Positions 17,532-24,864 of a stretch of DNA of 64,000 bases are shown here, piece by piece. The DNA comes from Oscillospiraceae bacterium. GTDB taxonomy: Bacteria; Bacillota; Clostridia; Oscillospirales; Oscillospiraceae. The notes under the pieces were generated by a model. The model did no database searches, was not told where the DNA came from, and was given only the letters and a program-made list of their open reading frames with translations. Both the position numbers and the translations under genes were made by a program. The DNA lies in NCBI GenBank assembly GCA_021205095.1, contig JAJPYE010000038.1, positions 1 to 64,000 on the forward strand, written 5' to 3'. Position 1 is the stretch's first letter. Every line of letters begins with the position of its first letter.

Positions 17532-17560
17532 TTGGCATCAACGCAAAAATGTGATACAAT
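17532..17560 (+). promoter_or_regulatory. SigA-type promoter of the HD-domain gene
   Basis: TTGGCA (17532-17537) and TACAAT (17555-17560) are separated by 17 bp, about 53 nt before the chosen ATG at 17614. Confidence 0.75.
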
Positions 17561-17613
17561 AAAAAATCCAGCCCGGAGGGGCCGGAAATTGGAAAAACGA
17601 GGTGCGGGGTATT

Positions 17614-18207
17614 ATGGACGCAGACGATCGGCTGTCAAAGCAGATAGATTTTATCCTGGAGCTGGACAAGGAGAAAAACATTTTTCGTCAGACCCATCTG
17701 TCCGGCCAGGGGCGGAACGAGAACGACGCAGAACACGCCTGGCATATGGCGGTGATGGCCTATGTGCTGCGGGAATACGCAAACGAGCCGGTGGATATTG
17801 GCCGGGTCATGCTGATGTGCCTTCTCCACGATGTGGTGGAGATCGACGCCGGGGACACCTATGCCTATGACGCGGCGGGCCTTGCCACGCAGCAGGCGCG
17901 GGAGGCTGCTGCAAAGGAGCGTATTTATGGCCTGCTGCCGGAGGATTTGGGCGCGGAGCTGGCGGCGGTGTTCGATGAGTTTGAGGCGGACGAGACCGCT
18001 GAAGCCCATTTCGCCCACGCCATGGATAATTTCCAGCCCCTGCTCTTAAACCACAGCAACAACGGCGGAGACTGGCGCGCCCACGGAGTTACCGCCGCCC
18101 AGGTCTATGGCCGCCAGGAGCGGACAAAGGCCGGTTCTCAAAGGCTTTACGACGTGACCTGCGGGATTTTGCGGGAGAATATTGAAAAGGGGAACATCAA
18201 GCCCTGA
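17614..18207 (+). CDS. HD-domain hydrolase (YfbR/HDDC2-like, probable 5'-nucleotidase)
   Basis: The ATG at 17614 is preferred over the GTG at 17602 because GAGGTG lies about 9 nt upstream. The 197-residue protein has metal ligands in NDAEHAWHMA and LLHDVVEIDAGD, the H...HD...D pattern of the YfbR/HDDC2 branch of the HD superfamily. YfbR is a dNMP 5'-nucleotidase, and human HDDC2 has similar activity. The gene is monocistronic, with its own promoter and a terminator. The exact substrate is not predictable. Confidence 0.87.
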   Translation: MDADDRLSKQIDFILELDKEKNIFRQTHLSGQGRNENDAEHAWHMAVMAYVLREYANEPVDIGRVMLMCLLHDVVEIDAGDTYAYDAAGLATQQAREAAAKERIYGLLPEDLGAELAAVFDEFEADETAEAHFAHAMDNFQPLLLNHSNNGGDWRAHGVTAAQVYGRQERTKAGSQRLYDVTCGILRENIEKGNIKP

Positions 18208-18221
18208 TTTTGCGTATAAAA

Positions 18222-18268
18222 AACTGAGCCGCGCCAGGCGTAATGCCTGACGCGGCGCTTGAGTTATT
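18222..18268. terminator. Bidirectional intrinsic terminator
   Basis: A long inverted repeat (GCCGCGCCAGGC / GCCTGACGCGGC, with flanking AACTGAG / CTTGAGTT) separates the convergent HD gene and the beta-helix protein gene. Confidence 0.8.
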
Positions 18269-18273
18269 TCAGT

Positions 18274-20259
18274 TTAAAAGCCAGGCCTTCCCATGCCGCC
18301 GGGCATACCGCCGCCCATGCTGCCCATGCCGAAGCCGCCGGAGGAGTTGATCACGGTGGTGCTGGTGAAGTCCAGGGTGGTGGATTCTGTGCCGTAGGTC
18401 ACGGTGTACACATTCCCCACGGTCATGTCCGGGTGGGTGATAATAAGGCAGGAGAAAGTGTCCTCCATGACGGCGGAGGCGATGATATTGCCGTCCTCGT
18501 CCAGAATGGTCACTTCCGTTCCGGCAGCCTGGGTGTTTGTCGCCAGAATAGCGCAGCATTGGGTGGAGCTGGCGGAAAGGCTCTCCTGCATCATGGAGGA
18601 GCCTCCGGCAATGACCATGCCGCCGGTGATAACGAACTCCCCGCCGCCATAATCGATGGCTCCCTCCTGGGTACTGCCGTCGGTGGAGATAATAAGGGTT
18701 CCACCGTCGATATACACGCTGCCGTTGGAGTCCAGGCCGTCGCCCACGTTGCTCATGCTACCGGTTACGACCAGATTCACGCTACCTCCCGTCTGCCGGT
18801 AATAAGTGATGTCCGAGCCGCTGAGGGAATCAGTGGCGCTGTCCTCCTCCGACTCTCCGCTTGCCTCGCCGGAGGCGCTGCCGAAGCCACCCATGCCCAT
18901 GGTTTCCGGGCCGTTGGCGTTGATGCCGTCGTTGACCGAGCGGAGGTCTATCTCGCCGCCGTGTATCTCTATAGCGTAAGCTTCCAAACCCTCAAAGCAG
19001 TCGGTGACGGTAATGGTTCCGTCGTTTATCACCAGCATATCATCCGCATGAATGGCGTCGTCGCTGGAGCATATGGTGATGGTTCCGCCATCGATGGTGC
19101 AAAGCCCGGCGCAGTGGATGCTGTCGTCAGAGGTGTTCAGATTGAATACACCCCCGGAAACGGTAATGTCCCCATCGCTTTTCAGGCCCTTGGCGCTGGT
19201 GTCGGAGGATGTCTCCGTTTCACCGCTTGCCTCGCCGGAAGCGCCGCCCATGCCAAAGCTCTCCCCGGCGTGACTGCTGGCGTCCCCGCCGCCGCCCCCA
19301 GCGGTGATTTGGAAATTCCCCCCGGCGATGGAGAGAAGGGTCTCGGCTTGGATACCGTCGCACCCGGCGTCGATGACAATAGACCCGGCGCTGACCGATA
19401 TGCTTGCCCCTCGGATGCCGTCGTCTGTGGAGAGAATGGAAACGTTCCCATCGGTGACGGTGATCGTCCCTTCACTGTCCATGCCCCGCTCTCCGGCGCT
19501 GATAGAGATGTTGCCGCCGGACAGGAGAATATCTCCCGCCACCAGCCGTCCGGCCTGGGCGCACAGGCCGTCCCCGCCGCACTGCACGGTTATAGTTCCG
19601 CCGGAAACGGTCAGCAGGCCCGCAGATTTCAGCCCATGGTTGGCTGCTGTGACAGTCAACTGGCCGCCGGAAACGGTGAGAGCCGCCTTGCACTGGATAC
19701 CGTTATTGGCTCCGGCGGTGACAGTCAGGCTGCCCTGCCCGTCAATAGTCAGGCTGCCCTTGGAATACAGGGCAGCGGAGGCGGCGCTGTTTGCTGCGGA
19801 GGCCCCGTCAGAGAGGGTGTTTTCCGTCCCCGCCTCTAGGGTCAGCAGCACGTCGGCCTCGGAGCGTATCTCCATGGCGCAGTCTCCCGCCTGGGCGGCG
19901 GTGACGCTGGCCCCGGCCAATATCAGCTCCACCGGGCCGTCTGCATCCACGATCACCTGCCCGGTCAGAGAGCCGGTGAGCCGGTATGTCCCGGCGCTCT
20001 CAATGGTGACGGTTCCGTCCGCAAAGGAGACGCCCTCCGGCACGCTGGCTGTGGTTCCGTTCAGCACAATCTCGTCCTCGGAGGCGGCGAGGCTTTGGAC
20101 TGACAGGGCAGTGGCTTCGGTGGAATCCTGCACAGATGGAACCTCTGGAACCTCCGTAACGGCAGCCTCCGCTGACGCAGTGTCCTGCTGAGCGCAGCCG
20201 CACAGCAGGGCGATTGCCAACGTCAGGGAGAGGAGAGAGAGAAGATAATGTTTTTTCAT
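18274..20259 (-). CDS. Cthe_2159-type carbohydrate-binding beta-helix lipoprotein
   Basis: The start at 20259 (GAGGAC upstream) gives a 661-residue protein with a lipoprotein signal (LALAIALLCGC). The body is a ladder of short strands such as VEGTITVTDGNVSI and DGLCAQAGRL, and it matches the family typified by Clostridium thermocellum Cthe_2159, a right-handed beta-helix that binds plant cell-wall polysaccharide. Recognisable features are the early GTYRLTGSLTGQVIVDA strand pair and repeated SDDxIH/GDGL turns. Two SGEAS-type linkers interrupt the helix (about residues 340 and 475). The C-terminus is Gly/Met-rich (GMGSMGGGMPGGMG), like the tail of the adaptor at 7816. It is probably surface-bound and glycan-binding; the ligand is unknown. 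Confidence 0.82.
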   Translation of the reverse strand: MKKHYLLSLLSLTLAIALLCGCAQQDTASAEAAVTEVPEVPSVQDSTEATALSVQSLAASEDEIVLNGTTASVPEGVSFADGTVTIESAGTYRLTGSLTGQVIVDADGPVELILAGASVTAAQAGDCAMEIRSEADVLLTLEAGTENTLSDGASAANSAASAALYSKGSLTIDGQGSLTVTAGANNGIQCKAALTVSGGQLTVTAANHGLKSAGLLTVSGGTITVQCGGDGLCAQAGRLVAGDILLSGGNISISAGERGMDSEGTITVTDGNVSILSTDDGIRGASISVSAGSIVIDAGCDGIQAETLLSIAGGNFQITAGGGGGDASSHAGESFGMGGASGEASGETETSSDTSAKGLKSDGDITVSGGVFNLNTSDDSIHCAGLCTIDGGTITICSSDDAIHADDMLVINDGTITVTDCFEGLEAYAIEIHGGEIDLRSVNDGINANGPETMGMGGFGSASGEASGESEEDSATDSLSGSDITYYRQTGGSVNLVVTGSMSNVGDGLDSNGSVYIDGGTLIISTDGSTQEGAIDYGGGEFVITGGMVIAGGSSMMQESLSASSTQCCAILATNTQAAGTEVTILDEDGNIIASAVMEDTFSCLIITHPDMTVGNVYTVTYGTESTTLDFTSTTVINSSGGFGMGSMGGGMPGGMGRPGF

Positions 20260-20294
20260 CAGGTTTGTCCTCGCTTCGTTATATAACAATTTAT

Positions 20295-20323
20295 AATATA
20301 ATGCCTTGTTTTTGTCATGTCAA
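20295..20323 (-). promoter_or_regulatory. SigA-type promoter of the beta-helix lipoprotein gene
   Basis: On the minus strand TTGACA (20318-20323) and TATATT (20295-20300) are separated by 17 bp, about 36 nt before the ATG. It lies back-to-back with the promoter of the gene at 20435. Confidence 0.75.
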
Positions 20324-20344
20324 TGAAATTGAAAAAAATAGGGA

Positions 20345-20372
20345 TTGTTTTTTTAAGGAAGTGTGCTATAAT
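20345..20372 (+). promoter_or_regulatory. SigA-type promoter of the secreted protein gene at 20435
   Basis: TTGTTT (20345-20350) and TATAAT (20367-20372) are separated by 16 bp, followed by a leader of about 55 nt that contains a GTCAT...GTCAT direct repeat and ends in AAAGGAGAAACGTAAT. Confidence 0.65.
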
Positions 20373-20434
20373 GACCATACGTCATTTTTTTGTCATCATA
20401 TATGGCAGAAAGAAATTGAAAGGAGAAACGTAAT

Positions 20435-22477
20435 ATGAAGAGCTGTAAAATCTTGGCGTTGGTTCTGGCCCTGTGCATGCTGTTGAGCGTAAGTGCATTC
20501 GCCTCCAGCGATATGCCGGACACCTCTATGGGCGGCAGCGCCACCAGCGCCCCGCCGGACAACTCCACCAAGGCGGTGGATGTCTTGGGTACCCGCGCCG
20601 CCCTGTATATCGAGTATGGGGAGGACGGCTATACCGTCAGTCAAAACGTTACCGATTCCTATGAAGTAGAGTATCAGGAAGATGTCGCTACCCCTGAGGC
20701 GGGCGAGACCTACACCCTGGGCGGCATCTACATCTACTGCGGTGCAGAGGATTGGGACGAGGAAGAGGCTGTCGGCAACAGCGGCGTCGTAATCAACCAG
20801 CTCACCGATGAGACCACCCCGGTGGTTCTCGGCGGTGAGGAGGACTATTACGAGGCCCCCGACGGCGAAACCTATAACTCCGTCATCGTTATGGAGGTAG
20901 ATGAGGACGAGGAGCTGGCCAGCGACGCTACGGAGACCGCCCCCGGCGTGGCCCTGGCCTTCAACGGCTCTGCTATCGAACTGAAGAACGTCTATGTGGA
21001 GTCCAACGGCACCGGGCGGCCCACCGTTCATATCCCCTCTACCACTCGTGACTCCAACGCCACCCAGCTTCCCGACCTGATTTGCGTGGACAGTATGTTT
21101 GTGAACCACTCCACCCGCGCCCTGCTTCTGATGGGCGGCGACGTGTGGTTTTTGAACTCCACCGTCCTGACGAACTCCTGGGGCGGCCTGAGCTATGACA
21201 ACACCTCCACCACCATGTATGTGGTCAACTCCGATGTGGAGAACATTGGCACCGGCGGCTATGCTATCTATGACGCCGCGGGCTGCACCGCCTTTGTGTA
21301 TGGCAGCCGCGTTGTGGCCGGCAACACCGGCATCACCGTCTGCCGGACGGCTGTCCTGACAGTGGACTCTCTGGAGAACGCGGACGAGACTGCCACCGAC
21401 CCCTATGACGGCGAGGCCGACCTGATGGAGGCTTCCGCCACGGCGGACGGCGCCACCGAGCTGATTGCCCATGACTACGCCATCAAGATTCATGCGGATA
21501 TGGCCGGCGCGGATTCTGTGGGCGAGGCGTATCTGTATAACGCCTACATCTCCACCCTGGACGAGGATGTCCAGTTTGCCGACGGCACTACCTATGAGGA
21601 TTGGGTCGACGGCGAAAGCACCGGCATCAGCGGTCTGATCAGCGAGTATCAGAGCGGCGCGCTTGTCTTCATCGCCAGCCACAATGGCAAGGTGGTTATT
21701 GACAACTGCGAGCTTGCCAGCCGCACCGGGATTCTGGTTCACTCCATGTTCACCTATGACTCCATGGCCTCCGGCATCTATCCTGTGGACGGTACCGAGT
21801 ACGTGGGCGACGAGGTGGTTCTGGCGAACCTGACCGCCGAGGGCGACATTCTCCACGAGGACTATATGCGCAAGATGGTTCTGTCCCTGGAGAACGCTGA
21901 CCTGACCGGCGCTGTGGTGGGCACCACCCTGGCTGCCTGGAACACTTACTGGACAGAGGCCGCCGAGGCTCTGCCTGAGGACGAGCTGGAGGAGGCCACC
22001 GATGAGCTGACCGCTATGGAGGCCACCCTGAAAAACGCCATCTACAACGACACCTATGAAACGGTTTGGGGCGTCCGTATGAGCATGGACGCGGATTCCG
22101 TCTGGACCGTTACCGGCGACTCCAACCTCTACAGCTTCACCCTGGAGGAGGGCGCTGTGGTGCAGGCCCCGGAGGGCAAGAGCCTTGCCATCTATGTGGA
22201 CTGCGGCATGAGCAACGATGAGCTGACCTACGACATCACCACCGGCACCCAGATTGACGCCTTTGAGGCGGGTGTGGAATACACCGGCGTTGTGATCCTG
22301 GTGGAGGACGGTGCTGACGAGGCTGCCGCCGAGAGCGAGGGCGCGCTGACCGTTTCCGTCAGCGACCTGCTGACCGCCATCGGCGCGGAGGTCTCCTATG
22401 ACGCGGAGACCGGCACCCTGACCATCGTGGATCCCACCGGCCTGGTGGCCGCCCTGTTGGAGGATGTCATCCAGTAA
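20435..22477 (+). CDS. Secreted acidic beta-rich protein, paralogue of 14984-16780
   Basis: This 680-residue protein has a signal peptide (ILALVLALCMLLSVSAFA) and a strong ribosome binding site (AAAGGAGAAACGTAAT). The mature part is acidic and rich in short strands with Asn/Asp/Gly turns. It shares segment order and several motifs with the secreted protein at 14984. Its C-terminus looks like a copper-amine-oxidase N-like or 'stalk' domain (VSVSDLLTAIGAEVSYDAET), often a surface-attachment module in Clostridia. The divergent neighbour is another beta-helix protein. The function is unknown; I think it is an envelope or matrix protein, with no enzymatic motif visible. Confidence 0.75.
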   Translation: MKSCKILALVLALCMLLSVSAFASSDMPDTSMGGSATSAPPDNSTKAVDVLGTRAALYIEYGEDGYTVSQNVTDSYEVEYQEDVATPEAGETYTLGGIYIYCGAEDWDEEEAVGNSGVVINQLTDETTPVVLGGEEDYYEAPDGETYNSVIVMEVDEDEELASDATETAPGVALAFNGSAIELKNVYVESNGTGRPTVHIPSTTRDSNATQLPDLICVDSMFVNHSTRALLLMGGDVWFLNSTVLTNSWGGLSYDNTSTTMYVVNSDVENIGTGGYAIYDAAGCTAFVYGSRVVAGNTGITVCRTAVLTVDSLENADETATDPYDGEADLMEASATADGATELIAHDYAIKIHADMAGADSVGEAYLYNAYISTLDEDVQFADGTTYEDWVDGESTGISGLISEYQSGALVFIASHNGKVVIDNCELASRTGILVHSMFTYDSMASGIYPVDGTEYVGDEVVLANLTAEGDILHEDYMRKMVLSLENADLTGAVVGTTLAAWNTYWTEAAEALPEDELEEATDELTAMEATLKNAIYNDTYETVWGVRMSMDADSVWTVTGDSNLYSFTLEEGAVVQAPEGKSLAIYVDCGMSNDELTYDITTGTQIDAFEAGVEYTGVVILVEDGADEAAAESEGALTVSVSDLLTAIGAEVSYDAETGTLTIVDPTGLVAALLEDVIQ

Positions 22478-22512
22478 GGACGGACTGAAGTTGACAGAAA
22501 AAACCTAAAGGG

Positions 22513-22550
22513 CAGCGTCCCGCTCCCAAATGGGAACGGGACGCTGTTAC
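22513..22550 (+). terminator. Intrinsic terminator-like hairpin
   Basis: CAGCGTCCCG / CGGGACGCTG form a perfect 10-bp stem, extended inside by TCCC/GGGA, 35 nt after the secreted protein gene. The T-run is poor, so termination may be partial and the transglutaminase gene may be read through. Confidence 0.6.
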
Positions 22551-22565
22551 AGTGCATTGCAGCGG

Positions 22566-24170
22566 ATGAGATATAGATTTTTACATATTGGCTTTATACT
22601 AATTGTGCTGACTGTTCTTCTGTCCGGGATGCGCGCTTCTCTTTCTGTGCGGGAAGAGGAGACGGTAATGGCCCGGACATCGGAGGCGGCGCAGGAGGCG
22701 GAGAACGCTGCGGTGTCCTCCGCTGTCGTTGTGTCTGCGGTTACGGCGGAACCGATGGCTACGGCTATGCCTGAACCAACGGCGGAACCAACGGCGGAAC
22801 CCACGGCGGAACCGACGCCGGAGCCCACGGCGGAACCGACGCCGACAGCGGAACCGACGCCGACAGCAGAGCCAACGCCGACAGCAGAGCCAACGCCGAC
22901 AGCGGAACCAACTCCGACAGTGGAACCAACGCCCACGGCGGAGCCAATTCCGACGACGGAACCGACGCCGACGGCGGTGATAACAGCGGCAACGCCGGCC
23001 TCCAATGTCTACCTGACTGTGGCTGATCAGGGATCGCATCCCGCCCTGATGAGTCTGGAGTCGGACGGCTTGTTCCACGGGGAGGATTGCATGACCAGAG
23101 GCCAATTTTGTCTGCTGCTGACCGCGTTGCTGGACGGTTTGCCAGAGGGAACAGACTGTCCCTACCCGGACGTCACCAAGGAGAGCGAGGCGTACAGCGC
23201 CATTACGAGCCTTTACCTGGCAGGGCTGCTGGAGGAGACTGCGGGAGAGACGTTTGCACCCGGTCAATATGCCGCAAGAGAATGGGTGGCCGACATCCTG
23301 GTGCGGCTGGCGTCCTGCCTTTCGGGAACAGAGCAGACCCGCGTGCAGACGCTGGGGGTGGAGGTAGCTTCCGGCGCCACCAGCGAAAGCGGCGCTGTTC
23401 GAAGCGAGAATGAGCTGCTGCGGCGGGATGAGCTTGCCGTCATTCTGGTGCGCCTGGCCGGTCGGAATGAGGCGATTGACGAGGATGCCCTGTTTTTCAC
23501 CGGGAATATTCCAGAGGATATGGACACAGATAGCTGGGCCTGGGCCTACGTCACGGACGCGCTGACGGAGGGGGCTGTGGAGACGGCGGAGCCGGGCGTT
23601 CATCGGCTGTATGGCTGGCTTTACGCCGCCTGGGACGACGGAACCGTCATGCGGGACATGGATTACGGCGTGTGGACCTTTGGTCTGGATGGTAAGTATA
23701 CAACCGGCAGCGACGAGCTGGATGAGTATCTGGCGCAGACGCTGGAGGAAAGCGGCGCAAATGATTTGCCGGAGCAGCAGGAGGCGCTGGCGGCGGTTTA
23801 CCTCTATATAAAGGAGAATTTTGAATATCTGGTCATGGCGGAGGATATGACGACGGAGGATGTGGGAACCACCGGCTGGGAATACGCCAGGGCGCTGCGG
23901 TTTTTCCAAAATGGAGGCGGTACCTGTTATGGCTATTCGGCTACCTTCGGTATCCTGGCCCGTCTGTTAGGGGAGACGGCCTATATCGTGGCCGGGCAGG
24001 TCAATCAGTTCTACGGCGCTCATAGCTGGGTGGTTATCCCGGAGGACGGCATCGACTGGATATATGATGTGGAGCTGGAGGATACCCGCTCAGAGAGACA
24101 TGGGGATTTAGAGCTGTTTCATATTCAAAACTATACGATATATAACTATTGGTACGAGCCAGATCGGTGA
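22566..24170 (+). CDS. Membrane-anchored PT-repeat, SLH-like and transglutaminase-fold protein
   Basis: The ORF opens inside the terminator, so I take the ATG at 22566, though its ribosome binding site is weak; this gives 534 residues. It has an N-terminal anchor (FLHIGFILIVLTVLLSGM), a repeated AEPTPTAEPTP linker (about residues 60-140), an SLH-like region (MTRGQFCLLLTALLDG, then YPDVTKESEAYSAITSLYLAGLL) and a C-terminal transglutaminase-like domain. The catalytic triad is visible: Cys in GGTCYGYS, His in AHSWV and Asp in IYDVELED. Bacterial members of this fold act as proteases, peptidases or cross-linking enzymes on the cell surface. SLH domains bind secondary wall polymers. Its partners are the surrounding secreted proteins. 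Confidence 0.8.
   Translation: MRYRFLHIGFILIVLTVLLSGMRASLSVREEETVMARTSEAAQEAENAAVSSAVVVSAVTAEPMATAMPEPTAEPTAEPTAEPTPEPTAEPTPTAEPTPTAEPTPTAEPTPTAEPTPTVEPTPTAEPIPTTEPTPTAVITAATPASNVYLTVADQGSHPALMSLESDGLFHGEDCMTRGQFCLLLTALLDGLPEGTDCPYPDVTKESEAYSAITSLYLAGLLEETAGETFAPGQYAAREWVADILVRLASCLSGTEQTRVQTLGVEVASGATSESGAVRSENELLRRDELAVILVRLAGRNEAIDEDALFFTGNIPEDMDTDSWAWAYVTDALTEGAVETAEPGVHRLYGWLYAAWDDGTVMRDMDYGVWTFGLDGKYTTGSDELDEYLAQTLEESGANDLPEQQEALAAVYLYIKENFEYLVMAEDMTTEDVGTTGWEYARALRFFQNGGGTCYGYSATFGILARLLGETAYIVAGQVNQFYGAHSWVVIPEDGIDWIYDVELEDTRSERHGDLELFHIQNYTIYNYWYEPDR
22765..22980 (+). repeat. Tandem repeats coding for (AEPTPT)n linker
   Basis: Short imperfect in-frame units of about 18 bp (gcggaaccgacgccgaca) code for a PT-rich linker between the membrane anchor and the SLH-like region. 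It resembles wall-spanning linkers of Gram-positive surface proteins. Confidence 0.85.
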
Positions 24171-24181
24171 GAATTGAAAGT

Positions 24182-24853
24182 ATGGTAAAAGCATACATTT
24201 TAAATTGGAGCGGCGCTCTGTTGCCGGAGAACGCTGTGGCGCTGCTGCCCGTCTGGCGGCGGGAACGGGCGACAGGGCTGCGCCGCCCGGCGGCCAGGGA
24301 GGAGAGTATATGGACAGGTCTGCTGTGGCGTTGGGCCATGGAAGAAAGCGGCTTTGACCCGGATATGGACATCTCCTGTCTTCCTGCAGGCAAGCCGGTG
24401 GCAACGGACGGAGCGGTGTTTTTCAGCCTTTCAAATTCCGGGTCGCTGGCACTGTGCGCCATTGGAAATGTGCCGGTAGGGGCGGATGTGCAGCAGACGC
24501 GGCCTGTTAACCTGACCATTGCCAAAAGATTTCATCCAGAGGAGCAGGCGTGGCTGAAAGCCCAGCCGGAAGCGGAGCGGGAGCAGGCCTTTTTTCGCAT
24601 ATGGACACGGAAGGAGGCATGGGTTAAGGCGGCCAGTAAGGAGGAATATCTCTCACTTTCTCAACAAAATGTAATAAAGTCCTTGCCAGAATGGGTGTTC
24701 ATGGATTATAATGTGATTGTAAAGAATGTGTCAAGTCGGTGTATGGCGGCTCTTTGCAGTCGAGGAGAGACGCTTCCCGCCGCGCTGATGCAGATCGAGC
24801 CTGAGGCGCTGATAACTGCCCTTGGAAGAGGAAAAGAGAACCCCTTATATTGA
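24182..24853 (+). CDS. 4'-phosphopantetheinyl transferase (Sfp-type)
   Basis: The ATG at 24182 gives 223 residues; the longer ORF start is a TTG inside the upstream gene. The family motifs are visible: VGADVQQ (equivalent of GIDIE, Mg-binding Asp) and FFRIWTRKEAWVKA (equivalent of WTxKEAxxK), with the substrate-binding FSLSNSG in place of xSxSH. Sfp-type enzymes attach phosphopantetheine from CoA to carrier proteins of fatty acid, polyketide or peptide synthesis. No NRPS or PKS is in the window, and its position between secreted protein genes gives no hint of its carrier. It overlaps nothing upstream and ends 12 nt before the next start. Confidence 0.85.
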   Translation: MVKAYILNWSGALLPENAVALLPVWRRERATGLRRPAAREESIWTGLLWRWAMEESGFDPDMDISCLPAGKPVATDGAVFFSLSNSGSLALCAIGNVPVGADVQQTRPVNLTIAKRFHPEEQAWLKAQPEAEREQAFFRIWTRKEAWVKAASKEEYLSLSQQNVIKSLPEWVFMDYNVIVKNVSSRCMAALCSRGETLPAALMQIEPEALITALGRGKENPLY

Positions 24854-24864
24854 AAGGAGAACGA

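Noticed and set aside
22530-22565. ORF-track start of the transglutaminase protein at 22530
   Set aside because: This start lies inside the terminator stem of the previous gene; the ATG at 22566 directly before the membrane anchor is more plausible.
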